From CAWAYR01 sp050250955 (GTDB taxonomy: Bacteria > Acidobacteriota > Vicinamibacteria > Vicinamibacterales > UBA2999): a stretch of 64,000 nt of DNA. The notes beneath the pieces were generated by a model, which was not told the DNA's origin, made no database searches, and saw only the letters and a program-made list of their open reading frames with translations. A program made the position numbers and the translations under genes. The stretch spans positions 62,001 to 126,000 of the forward strand of contig JBFWNR010000005.1 in the NCBI GenBank assembly GCA_050250955.1, read 5' to 3'. Positions 33,305 to 41,788 of this stretch are shown here, one piece after another; the stretch's first letter is position 1; each line of letters starts with the position of its first letter.

Positions 33305-34459
33305 CTACATGCCGTTACGCCGCTTCTCGAGGTACGCCGCCCGCAACGCCGTGACGAACCGCTCGTCCACCAGGCCCGGCGGGTTGCCGGCATACGCCAG
33401 CTTGCGATCGGCGCGGAACTTGTCGACGGCCGCCACGGTCTCGGCGTCGAACTGCGCGAAGTCGCGGGCGAAGTCGGCGGCGGCGCGCCGTCCCTCGGCC
33501 TGCTGCCGGTCGAACTCGGCCGGGTTGGTGCGCCGCAGGTCCTGCATGGCGCGCGTGTTCGGGACCGCCGGCGTGGGCGGGAAGGCGGCGAGCGTCGGCC
33601 GCCAGTAGCCGAGCGCGTGCAGCATCCGCTTCAGCTCCACCACGTCGGGCCCTTCGATCTGCGAGAAGCTGCGGTAGCCGAGGCGGCGCTGGGTGGTGTA
33701 GTAGATGCGCTTCATCTCGCCGACCGGCTCGGCGTGCTCGCCGACGTCGATGGCCAGGGTGATGAAGTCGTTGCCGCGGCCGGGGTCGTTGGGGTCGGCG
33801 ACGCGGATCGCCGCCGACTGGAGGTTGCCCCAGCGGCTGTCGCCGCCTTTGGCCTGCCCGGCCTCGAGGGCCAGGATCATCCGCTCGGCGAGCGGCATGC
33901 CGGTGCCCGCGGTGGCTTCGAACGTGGCCGCCACCGCCTCCACCACCTCGGGGCCGACCATGATGTTGGCCTGCACGGTGTAGTTCGCGCCCTGGCGGCT
34001 GCCGGCCCAGGCGTTGTTGTTCTTTCCGGTGTGGGCGGCGGCCCGGCCCTTCATGTCGATCATGCCGAGCTGACGCGACTCGCGCCCCTGGTCGTCGGCG
34101 AGCAGCTGCGCGATGGCGTCCTTCGGCTCGACGCCCTTGGCCATCAGGTCCAGCCCGCGGACCCCGTACTCGACCATCGTCGAGGCCTGCGTGCACACCG
34201 CGCCGACGCCGGCGCGCGCCCACGGCACGGCGCGGCCCACGAACGGCACCCGGGTGGTCACCGCCGCCCCCGACTGGCCGGTGGCCGGGTCGATCGCGCA
34301 CAGCGAGAAGGTCGAGTACTGCGGATCGCCCAGCTCGTCCACGGTGACGCCGTCGGCGGCGCGCCACGGCGAGCGCGGCGCCGCGGTGACCTGCGCCCAC
34401 ACCGTCGTGGGCAGGGCCAGGACGGCGACGGCGATCGATGTGCGGATCAGATGCGACAT
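33305..34459 (-). CDS. Secreted DUF1028 protein (Ntn-hydrolase-like)
   Basis: The 384-aa product has a signal peptide (MSHLIRTSIAVAVLALPTTVWAQ) and the DUF1028 domain: STFSLCAIDPATGQSGAAV, GVGAVCTQA and LMAKGVEPKDAIAQLLADD, followed by GLVDERFV near the C-terminus. DUF1028 proteins have an Ntn-hydrolase fold; no substrate is known. GAGGAG six bases upstream supports the start at 34459. It diverges from the M19 gene across a very short shared promoter region. Confidence 0.85.
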   Translation of the reverse strand: MSHLIRTSIAVAVLALPTTVWAQVTAAPRSPWRAADGVTVDELGDPQYSTFSLCAIDPATGQSGAAVTTRVPFVGRAVPWARAGVGAVCTQASTMVEYGVRGLDLMAKGVEPKDAIAQLLADDQGRESRQLGMIDMKGRAAAHTGKNNNAWAGSRQGANYTVQANIMVGPEVVEAVAATFEATAGTGMPLAERMILALEAGQAKGGDSRWGNLQSAAIRVADPNDPGRGNDFITLAIDVGEHAEPVGEMKRIYYTTQRRLGYRSFSQIEGPDVVELKRMLHALGYWRPTLAAFPPTPAVPNTRAMQDLRRTNPAEFDRQQAEGRRAAADFARDFAQFDAETVAAVDKFRADRKLAYAGNPPGLVDERFVTALRAAYLEKRRNGM

Positions 34460-34478
34460 GAAGGCTCCTCGACGCTCA

Positions 34479-34486
34479 TTTATACT
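34479..34486. promoter_or_regulatory. Overlapping divergent -10 boxes
   Basis: TATACT (34481-34486, plus strand) is 18 nt before the M19 ATG, and TATAAA on the minus strand (34484-34479) is about 19 nt before the DUF1028 ATG. The two share four base pairs, so the promoters should be mutually exclusive. Confidence 0.4.
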
Positions 34487-34504
34487 CCCTGCCCGGAGCC
34501 GCCG

Positions 34505-35632
34505 ATGACCCGACGCGAGTTCGCCACCACGGTTGCCGCCGGCGTCGGCGCGCTCGGCGCCACGCCCGACGCCGGTCAGCCCGCCGCCGCCGCCGACGCC
34601 CGGGCGCTCTACGCCCGGTCGATCAGCATCGACGCCCTCGCCAACCCCGGCGCCATGAACGTGCCGTGGCCGCCGCGCGGCCCGCTCACCGCGGCGCAGC
34701 GCGCCAACGTCGCCGCCAGCGGCCTCACCGCCCTCAACGTCACGGTGAGCGCCGGCGACTTCGAGGCCACGGTCGAGAACATCGCGCTGTGGACCGGCGA
34801 AGCGGCGCGCCACCCGCAGATGCTGTCGATCGTCCGCCGCCACGACGACATCGCCCGGGCGAAGCAGGACGGCACGCTGGGGCTGATCCTGGGCTTCCAG
34901 GACACCGAGATGCTCGAGCGCGACCTGTCGCGGCTCGACACCTTCCGGCAGCTCGGCGTGCTCGTCATCCAGCTCACCTACAACGTCCGCAACCTGATTG
35001 GCGACGGCTGCCTCGAGCCCGGCGACGCCGGCCTCAGCGAGTTCGGCCGCGAGGCGGTGGCGAGGATGAACGCGCTGGGCATCGCCGTGGACCTGAGCCA
35101 CTGCGGGACCCGGACCACCGCCACCGGCATCGCCGCCTCCGCCAGGCCGCCGCTCATCACCCACTCGGGCTGCCGCGAGGTGTACCGCCATCCGCGCAGC
35201 AAGGAGGATCGCGAGCTGAAGGCGATGGCCGACAAGGGCGGGGTGCTGGGCATCTATCTGATGCCGTTTCTCGGCGGTGCCCCCGGGCCCGGCCAGGCGT
35301 CTCCGGGCGACGCGGTGATTCGGCACCTCGAGCACGCACTGAAGGTGTGCGGGGAGGACCACGTCGGCATCGGCAGCGACATGAGCGTGACACCGATCGA
35401 GGAGTCGCCGGAGTACCTGAAGGCCGAGCGGGCCTTCGCCGCCGGCCGCAAGGGCCGCGGCATCCAGGCGCCCGACGAAGACCGCCCGCTGTTCATTCCG
35501 GACTTCAACCAGCCGCGGCGGCTGGAGCTCATCGCCAGCCGCCTGCTCGCCAAGGGGCACCCGACGCGGGTCGTCGAGAAGGTCGTCGGCGGCAACTTCC
35601 ACCGCGCCTTCAAGGACATCTGGACGGTGTGA
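34505..35632 (+). CDS. Secreted M19-family membrane dipeptidase, variant zinc site
   Basis: The 375-aa product begins with a twin-arginine-like RREFATTVAAG signal and belongs to the M19 (renal dipeptidase) family: GLILGFQDTEML (bridging Glu), AVDLSHCG and LITHSGCREVY (two zinc-binding His), DHVGIGSDM. The HxD motif expected near the mature N-terminus is replaced by SIDALAN, so one zinc ligand is missing, as in some bacterial subfamilies. Activity on dipeptides is therefore uncertain. Confidence 0.85.
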   Translation: MTRREFATTVAAGVGALGATPDAGQPAAAADARALYARSISIDALANPGAMNVPWPPRGPLTAAQRANVAASGLTALNVTVSAGDFEATVENIALWTGEAARHPQMLSIVRRHDDIARAKQDGTLGLILGFQDTEMLERDLSRLDTFRQLGVLVIQLTYNVRNLIGDGCLEPGDAGLSEFGREAVARMNALGIAVDLSHCGTRTTATGIAASARPPLITHSGCREVYRHPRSKEDRELKAMADKGGVLGIYLMPFLGGAPGPGQASPGDAVIRHLEHALKVCGEDHVGIGSDMSVTPIEESPEYLKAERAFAAGRKGRGIQAPDEDRPLFIPDFNQPRRLELIASRLLAKGHPTRVVEKVVGGNFHRAFKDIWTV

Positions 35633-35633
35633 G

Positions 35634-36176
35634 ATGCCGCGCTACGTCGCCTTCCTCCGCGCCGTGAACGTCGGCGGCCGGGTCGTCAAGATGGACGAGC
35701 TGCGGGCGCACTTCGCCGCCGCCGGCTTCACGAATGTCGAGACCTTCATCGCCAGCGGCAACGTCGTCTTCGACACGCCCGCCAAGGCCGGACCGGCGCT
35801 GGAAGCGAAGATCGAGACGGCGCTGAAGAAGGCGTTGGGCTACGACGTGCCGGCCTTCGTGAGGACCCTCGCCGAGGTGCAGACGGCTGCCGAACGCCAG
35901 CCGTTTTCCACCAAGGCGGTGGCCGGCGCCGGGGCGTTCCTGGTCGGCCTGCTCAAGCCGCCGGTCGATCCCGGCGCCGAGAAACGCCTCAACGCCCTCG
36001 ACCCGTCGGTTCACACCTTCAAGGTCGTCGGCGCCGAGCTCTACTGGCTGTGCACGCTCAGGCAGAGCGAGACCACGCTCACGCCGGGCAAGATCGAGAA
36101 GGCGCTCGGCGGGCCGACGACGATGCGGGCGATGACCAGCATCGGCAAGCTGGCCGCGAAATACTGCAAGGGGTAG
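35634..36176 (+). CDS. DUF1697 protein
   Basis: The 180-aa product has the DUF1697 start YVAFLRAVNVGGRVVKMDEL, the central FIASGNVVFDT, and the C-terminal TTMRAMTSIGKLA. Function unknown, cytoplasmic. It starts one base after the M19 stop, so the two may be cotranscribed. Confidence 0.9.
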   Translation: MPRYVAFLRAVNVGGRVVKMDELRAHFAAAGFTNVETFIASGNVVFDTPAKAGPALEAKIETALKKALGYDVPAFVRTLAEVQTAAERQPFSTKAVAGAGAFLVGLLKPPVDPGAEKRLNALDPSVHTFKVVGAELYWLCTLRQSETTLTPGKIEKALGGPTTMRAMTSIGKLAAKYCKG

Positions 36177-36185
36177 CGTGCGTTC

Positions 36186-36217
36186 GCTAGCCGCTAGCCG
36201 CTAGCCGCTAGCCGCTA
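36186..36217. repeat. Heptamer array, four perfect GCTAGCC units
   Basis: Four exact GCTAGCC repeats plus GCTA fill the gap between the convergent DUF1697 and pntB genes. The last unit supplies the TAG stop codon of pntB (minus strand, 36215-36217). Confidence 0.9.
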
Positions 36218-37627
36218 CGCGGCCGAGCTCTCGTTCTTGCGCAGCTCGGCCAGGATGCCGTCCACCGTCTTCTTGGCGTCGCCGAACAGCATCAGCGTGT
36301 TGTCCTTGAAGAACAGCGGGTTCTCGACGCCGGCGTAGCCGCTGGCCATGCCGCGCTTCATGACGATGCAGGTCTTGGCCTTCCACACCTCGAGGATCGG
36401 CATCCCGTAGATCGGGCTCGACGGGTCGTCGAGCGCGCCGGGGTTGACGATGTCGTTGGCGCCGATGACCAGGACGGCGTCGGTAGTGGGGAAGTCGTCG
36501 TTGATCTCCTCCATCTCGAGGACGATGTCGTAGGGCACCTTGGCCTCGGCGAGGAGCACGTTCATGTGGCCGGGCAGGCGGCCGGCCACCGGGTGAATGG
36601 CGAAGCGCACGGTGGCGCCGGCGTCGATGAGCCGCTTGGTCACCTCGTAGAGCGGGTACTGCGCCTGGGCGACGGCCATGCCGTAGCCGGGCACGATGAC
36701 GACGCTCTTGGCCTCCTGCAGGATGGCGGCGGTCTCGGCCGCGGTGACGCTCTTCACCTCGCCCTGCGGCTCGCCGCTGCCGCTCCTGGCCGGCGCGGCG
36801 CCCTCGTCGGCGCCGAAGCCGCCGAAGATCACGCTCAGGAACGAGCGGTTCATCGCCTTGCACATGATGTAGCTGAGGATCGCGCCGCTCGATCCCACCA
36901 GCGCACCGGTGATGATGAGCAGGTCGTTGTTCAGCATGAACCCGGCGGCCGCCGCCGCCCAGCCCGAGTAGCTGTTGAGCATCGACACCACCACCGGCAT
37001 GTCGGCGCCGCCGATGGCCATCACCAGGTGGATGCCGATGAGGCCGGCGATGAGCGTGGTCCACAGCAGCGGTGTCAGCGTCGGGTGGCCGATGAACTGC
37101 GAGGCGAGGAACACGCACGCGCCGAGGGCGGCGAGGTTGAGCAGGTGACGGCCGGGCAGGAGCAGCGGCTTGCTGCGGATCACGCCCTGCAGCTTGCCGA
37201 AGGCCACCACCGACCCGGTGAAGGTCACGGCGCCGACGAACACGCCGACGAAGGTCTCGATCTGGTGGATGGTGGCTTCCACGCCGGTGTGGACGGCGTT
37301 CGGGTCGAGCACGCCGCCCAGGCCGACCAGCACCGCGGCGGCGCCGACGAAGCTGTGCAGGATGGCGACCAGCTGCGGCATCGAGGTCATCTCGACGCGG
37401 GCCGCCAGCACGGCGCCGACAGCGCTGCCGACCGCCATGGCGCCGGCCATCACCGGATAGCCGCCGGTCCTGGGCCCGAGGGCGGTGGCGACGGCGGCGA
37501 TGATCATGCCGGCGATGCCGTAGAGGTTGCCGCGCGCGGCGGTGGCCTGCGCCGAGAGCCCGCTCAGGCTCAGGATGAAGAGCAGGCCGCTGACGATGTA
37601 GGCGACGGTGACGAGTGACTCAGGCAC
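36215..37627 (-). CDS. pntB: NAD(P) transhydrogenase subunit beta
   Basis: Inner-membrane proton-translocating transhydrogenase (NADH + NADP+ to NAD+ + NADPH); this subunit contains most of the membrane helices and the NADP(H) domain. The 470-aa product has an N-terminal block of about nine helices, then the NADP domain with VVIVPGYGMAVAQAQ and IGANDIVNPGA. A GTG start lies 9 nt after the pntA stop. The stop codon comes from a heptamer repeat. Confidence 0.94.
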   Translation of the reverse strand: MPESLVTVAYIVSGLLFILSLSGLSAQATAARGNLYGIAGMIIAAVATALGPRTGGYPVMAGAMAVGSAVGAVLAARVEMTSMPQLVAILHSFVGAAAVLVGLGGVLDPNAVHTGVEATIHQIETFVGVFVGAVTFTGSVVAFGKLQGVIRSKPLLLPGRHLLNLAALGACVFLASQFIGHPTLTPLLWTTLIAGLIGIHLVMAIGGADMPVVVSMLNSYSGWAAAAAGFMLNNDLLIITGALVGSSGAILSYIMCKAMNRSFLSVIFGGFGADEGAAPARSGSGEPQGEVKSVTAAETAAILQEAKSVVIVPGYGMAVAQAQYPLYEVTKRLIDAGATVRFAIHPVAGRLPGHMNVLLAEAKVPYDIVLEMEEINDDFPTTDAVLVIGANDIVNPGALDDPSSPIYGMPILEVWKAKTCIVMKRGMASGYAGVENPLFFKDNTLMLFGDAKKTVDGILAELRKNESSAA

Positions 37628-37636
37628 GATGCACTC

Positions 37637-39193
37637 CTACCGCCGGAACATCCGCAGCATGCGCTGCGTGACCATGAAGCCGCCGACGATGTTGATCGTC
37701 GCCAGCAGGATCGCCGCGGCGCCGAGCATCGTCATCAGCGATCCCGGCGGACCGCCCACCTGCAGCATGCCGCCCACCAGGATGATGCCGCTGATGGCGT
37801 TGGTGACGCTCATGAGCGGCGTGTGCAGGGCCGGCGTGACGTTCCAGATCACCTGCCAGCCGATCACGCAGGCTAGCGCGAACACCGTGAAGTGCGAGAG
37901 GAACTCGCCGGGCGCCACCAGGCCCAGGCCGGTCAGCAGCACGGCGGCGACCAGCGCCGCCACCGCCTGACCGGTGCCGCCGCCTTCCGCCGCGCCGTGC
38001 CCGTGTCCGTGGCCGCCCGCCTTCGCCGGCGGCGCCGGCTTCGGCGAGGCCGGCTTGGGCGGCGGGGGCGGTGCCTCCTTCTTCGGCGGCGGCCACTTCA
38101 GCACGCCGTCGTGGAGCACCAGCGCCCCGCGGACCACCTCGTCGTTCTCGTCCACCGCGAACTTCTTCGCGCCGCCCATGTCGGTCAGCAGATGGACCAG
38201 GTTGTTGCCGTAGAGGTGGCTCGCCGTCGGCGCCAGCCGGCTCGGCAGGTCCATGTAGCCGATGATGTGCACGCCGTAGCGCTCCACCACCTGCCCGGGT
38301 TCGGTGAGCGCGCAGTTGCCGCCGTTCTCGGCGGCGAGGTCGACGACGACCGACCCGCGCTTCATGCTCTTCACCATCTCCTCGGTGATGAGCACCGGCG
38401 CCGGCCGATTGGGGATGAGCGCGGTGGTGACGATGATGTCCACCTCGCGGGCCTGCGCGGCGAACATCTCCATCTCGGCCTTGATGAAGGCCGGACTCAT
38501 CTCCTTGGCGTAGCCGCCGACGCCCTCGCCCTCTTCGTGGACGTCGAGCTCGATGAACTCGGCGCCCATGCTCTTGACCTGGTCCTTGACCGCGGCGCGG
38601 GTGTCGAAAGCCCGGACGATGGCGCCCAGGCCGCGGGCGGCGCCGATGGCGGCCAGCCCGGCCACGCCGGCGCCGATGACCAGCACCTTGGCGGCCGGCA
38701 CCTTGCCGGCGGCCGTCATCTGCCCGGTGAAGAAGCGCCCGTAGTAGCTCGCCGCCTCGATGACCGCGCGGTAGCCGGCGATGTTGGCCATCGACGACAG
38801 CGCGTCCATCTTCTGGGCGCGGGTGATGCGCGGCACCTGGTCCATCGCGATGGCGGTGGCGCCGCGCGCCGCCAGGCGCTCGACCAGGGCGGTGTTCTTG
38901 CCCGGCCAGAGGAAGCTGATGAGCACCGCGCCGGCCTTCAGCCGATCGGCTTCCTCGGGACTGGGCGGCTGGACCTTGAGCAGGACGTCGGCCCCCGCCC
39001 ACAACGCCGCCGGATCGCTCACCACGGTCGCGCCGGCCTTGACGTAGTCCTCGTCGGCGAACGCCGCCTTCAGCCCGGCCTCGGCTTCGATCTGCACCTC
39101 GAAGCCCATCCCCACCAGCCGGGTCACCGTCTCGGGCGTCGCCGCCACCCGACGTTCCCCGGGCCAACTTTCCATCGGAACCGCAAGCACCAT
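37637..39193 (-). CDS. pntA: NAD(P) transhydrogenase subunit alpha (fused, His-rich linker)
   Basis: The 518-aa product holds the NAD(H)-binding domain (about residues 1-365, with LVIGAGVAGLAAIG and RGSVVVDLAAENGG), a Pro/Lys-rich then Gly/His-rich linker (GHGHGHG near residue 405), and about four C-terminal membrane helices. This is the single-chain form seen in E. coli, rather than the split PntAA/PntAB. The start at 39193 is supported by the family N-terminus (MVLAVPMESWPGERRVA) and a GGAAGG site upstream; the frame is open further but the extension is not conserved-looking. Confidence 0.93.
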   Translation of the reverse strand: MVLAVPMESWPGERRVAATPETVTRLVGMGFEVQIEAEAGLKAAFADEDYVKAGATVVSDPAALWAGADVLLKVQPPSPEEADRLKAGAVLISFLWPGKNTALVERLAARGATAIAMDQVPRITRAQKMDALSSMANIAGYRAVIEAASYYGRFFTGQMTAAGKVPAAKVLVIGAGVAGLAAIGAARGLGAIVRAFDTRAAVKDQVKSMGAEFIELDVHEEGEGVGGYAKEMSPAFIKAEMEMFAAQAREVDIIVTTALIPNRPAPVLITEEMVKSMKRGSVVVDLAAENGGNCALTEPGQVVERYGVHIIGYMDLPSRLAPTASHLYGNNLVHLLTDMGGAKKFAVDENDEVVRGALVLHDGVLKWPPPKKEAPPPPPKPASPKPAPPAKAGGHGHGHGAAEGGGTGQAVAALVAAVLLTGLGLVAPGEFLSHFTVFALACVIGWQVIWNVTPALHTPLMSVTNAISGIILVGGMLQVGGPPGSLMTMLGAAAILLATINIVGGFMVTQRMLRMFRR

Positions 39194-39315
39194 GAACGAG
39201 ACGCCTTCCTGCCCGGAGTACGCGGCGGCCGGCTGCGCCGGCCTGCTACGATCAGGTCGAACTGGTGCCGCGGAGGGCCGCGGCGCGCCCATTCTATAGG
39301 CATCCATAGACAGTC

Positions 39316-40347
39316 ATGGCATTTGCGGTCCCGCTGGCCCGTCGTCGTCTCCGCCCGTCACCCACACCCGTGCTGGCTGGCGTCGTCGGCGCCGCCGCCC
39401 TGGCCTGCCTGGTCGCGCCCGGGTTCGCGGCGCAGGCCCCGGTGTCGGCCGCGGTGGCGTCGCCGCCTCCGGCAGCTGCGGCCCCGGACGGCGCCGCCAT
39501 GCTGGCCGACATCCGCGCCCTCACCGCGCCGGGCATGGACGGCCGGGCTGTCGGCACACCGGGGAACGCGAAGGCCCGGGCGTGGATCGTCGAACGTCTG
39601 CGGACGATCGGCGTGGTCCCGATGCGGGTCGAGCCGATCGAGGGCGCCGCGATCGGCCGCGGCAGCTTCGAGCATCCGTTCACGTTCACCAGCAAGACCG
39701 GGGTGTCGATGCAGGGAGTCAACCTCGTGGCGACCTGTGGCGGCCAGCGTCCTGGGCCGCCGCTGGTCGTCTCGGCCCACTACGACCACCTCGGCATCCG
39801 CGACGGGCAGACCTACCACGGGGCCGACGACAACGCGTCGGGTGTCGCGCTCCTGTTGACCGTCGCCGAGCGGTGCGTGCGGAGGCCGTTCGAGCACCGG
39901 CTCGTCCTGGCGTTCTTCGATGCCGAGGAGCAGGGGCTGCAGGGCGCCCGGGCCTTCCTGCAATCGACGATCGCCATCGTGCCGTTCGCGCTCAACCTCA
40001 ACTTCGACATGGTCGGTCGCGGCGACAGGAACGAGCTCTACGTCGCCGGCCCCGGCCGCTGGCCGGCCCTGAAGCCGATCGTCGAGGGGCCGGCGTCGCG
40101 GGCGTCGATCACCGTGACCTTCGGCCACGACACCGGGGGCGGGCAGGACGACTGGACGATGCAGTCGGACCACGGGCCCTTCCACGAGGCCGGCATCCCC
40201 TTTGTCTACCTCGGCGTCGAGGATCACGCCGACTATCACAAGCCCACCGACACCCCCGACAAGATCGACGCCGACTTCCTCGGCGGCGTGGCGGCGTTCG
40301 TGCTGGACCTGGTCGATGCGCTCGACCGCGCCCCGGCGTTCAAGTAG
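39316..40347 (+). CDS. Secreted M28-family aminopeptidase
   Basis: The 343-aa product has a hydrophobic N-terminus (about residues 12-38, likely a signal peptide) and a compact M28 domain without a PA insert: SAHYDHLGI, GADDNASGVA, FFDAEEQGLQGA, LNFDMVGR and a late EDHADYHKPTDTPDKI, providing the two-zinc site. A second, unrelated-length M28 peptidase occurs at 25647. The last base of its stop is shared with the next start. Confidence 0.88.
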   Translation: MAFAVPLARRRLRPSPTPVLAGVVGAAALACLVAPGFAAQAPVSAAVASPPPAAAAPDGAAMLADIRALTAPGMDGRAVGTPGNAKARAWIVERLRTIGVVPMRVEPIEGAAIGRGSFEHPFTFTSKTGVSMQGVNLVATCGGQRPGPPLVVSAHYDHLGIRDGQTYHGADDNASGVALLLTVAERCVRRPFEHRLVLAFFDAEEQGLQGARAFLQSTIAIVPFALNLNFDMVGRGDRNELYVAGPGRWPALKPIVEGPASRASITVTFGHDTGGGQDDWTMQSDHGPFHEAGIPFVYLGVEDHADYHKPTDTPDKIDADFLGGVAAFVLDLVDALDRAPAFK

Positions 40348-41237
40348 TGGCCGCCACCCTGGCGGCGCTCAAACCGGAGCTCGACCGCCTCTACGACCAG
40401 TTCAACCTGACCCACTCGACCCGCGATCCGATCTGGACGGTGCGTCGCTTCCCGGCCTGTGACGACCAGGAGGTGGTGGCGTTTCTCGCCGCGGCGCTGG
40501 CGTTCGGCCGGGTGCAGAGCGTGCTGCAGACGATCGATGCCGTGCTGGCGGTGATGGAGGGCCGCCCGGCGGCGTTCGTGCGCGAGTTCCGGCCCGACCA
40601 GGCCGGGCGCTTCGACGGCCTCGGCCACCGCTGGATCCGCAGCCGCGACCTGGCGGCGCTCGCCTGGCTGCTGCACCAGATGCTGCGCGATTACGGCTCC
40701 ATCGAGGGCTTCTTCGCCGCCGGCCTGGCATCGGGGGCCGCCTCGATCGAGGACGGGCTCGAGAGCTTCTCGACGCGCGCGATGGCCCTCGATCTCACGG
40801 CGATCTACGGCCGCCGCCGGCCGGTGCCAGGGGTCGGCTACTTCTTCTCGCGGCCGTCGTCGGGCGGCGCCTGCAAGCGGCTCAACCTGTTCCTGCGCTG
40901 GGTGGTTCGTCACGACGCCGTGGATCTGGGGCTGTGGGAGGCGGTGCGGCCGGGCCAGCTGGTCGTGCCGCTCGATACCCACATCATCCGCGTCGGCCGC
41001 TGTCTGGGCATCACGCGCCGCGCCAGTCCCGGCTGGGGCATGGCGATGGACGTCACGACGGCGCTCGCTGGCTTGAATCCCGACGACCCGGTGCGCTACG
41101 ACTTCTCCATGTGCCATCTCGGCATGGGCGGGTCGTGCGGGTTCGGCACCACGCGGTCCAACAGCCAGTGCCCGCTCCACGCCATCTGCCGGCCGCGCCG
41201 CCGCCCTGCCGCGCGTCGGTCACGGGTGGCGCGATGA
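40347..41237 (+). CDS. TIGR02757 (DUF2400) family protein
   Basis: The 296-aa product shows family blocks DPIWTVRRFPACDDQEVVAFLAAALAFG, AGRFDGLGHRW, VPLDTHIIRVGRCLGI and a C-terminal cysteine cluster (CGFGTTRSNSQCPLHAIC) that resembles the iron-sulfur loop of endonuclease III-like enzymes. Function is not established. It starts at a GTG overlapping the peptidase stop and overlaps greB by 4 nt. Confidence 0.85.
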   Translation: MAATLAALKPELDRLYDQFNLTHSTRDPIWTVRRFPACDDQEVVAFLAAALAFGRVQSVLQTIDAVLAVMEGRPAAFVREFRPDQAGRFDGLGHRWIRSRDLAALAWLLHQMLRDYGSIEGFFAAGLASGAASIEDGLESFSTRAMALDLTAIYGRRRPVPGVGYFFSRPSSGGACKRLNLFLRWVVRHDAVDLGLWEAVRPGQLVVPLDTHIIRVGRCLGITRRASPGWGMAMDVTTALAGLNPDDPVRYDFSMCHLGMGGSCGFGTTRSNSQCPLHAICRPRRRPAARRSRVAR

Positions 41238-41788
41238 GCGGCGAGTTCCGCATGCGGGCCAAGCGGCCGACGCGGGCGCCGTCCCCTGAGCGGCCGGCCG
41301 AGGCCGGGTTCAAGAACTACATCACGCCGGCCGGTCATCGCCGCCTCAGCGCGGAGCTGGCGCGGTTGTGGAAGGTCGAGCGGCCGCAGATGGTCCAGAC
41401 GGTGGCGTGGGCGGCGGCCAACGGCGATCGCTCCGAGAACGGCGACTACCTGTATGGCAAACGCAAGCTGCGCCAGATCGACAGCCGGTTGCGGCGGCTG
41501 TCCAAGATCCTCGACAGCGCGGTGGTCGTGGACAACGCCGGCAAGACCCACGATCGGGTCTTCTTCGGCGCCACGGTGACCTACCAGCCCGAGGCGGGCG
41601 GCGACGAGCGCGAGGTCACGATCGTCGGCATCGACGAGCTCGACGCCGACGGGCAGCGCATCTCGTGGCGATCGCCGCTGGCCACGGCGCTCCTCAAGGC
41701 GCGGGTCGGCGACGTGGTGACACTGCGCACGCCGCGTGGCGCCGAACAGCTCGAGGTGACGGCGATTCGCTACGACCCGGTGAGCTGA
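41234..41788 (+). CDS. greB: Transcription elongation factor GreB
   Basis: Stimulates cleavage of backtracked RNA in RNA polymerase. The 184-aa product has the N-terminal coiled coil (YITPAGHRRLSAELARL and ENGDYLYGKRKLRQIDSRL, with the GreB-type YGKRKL and acidic tip residues) and a C-terminal FKBP-like domain (ISWRSPLATALLKARVGDVV). The 35-residue basic N-terminal extension is longer than in enterobacterial GreB. Its 3' end overlaps the convergent MOSC gene by 19 nt. Confidence 0.9.
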   Translation: MSGEFRMRAKRPTRAPSPERPAEAGFKNYITPAGHRRLSAELARLWKVERPQMVQTVAWAAANGDRSENGDYLYGKRKLRQIDSRLRRLSKILDSAVVVDNAGKTHDRVFFGATVTYQPEAGGDEREVTIVGIDELDADGQRISWRSPLATALLKARVGDVVTLRTPRGAEQLEVTAIRYDPVS

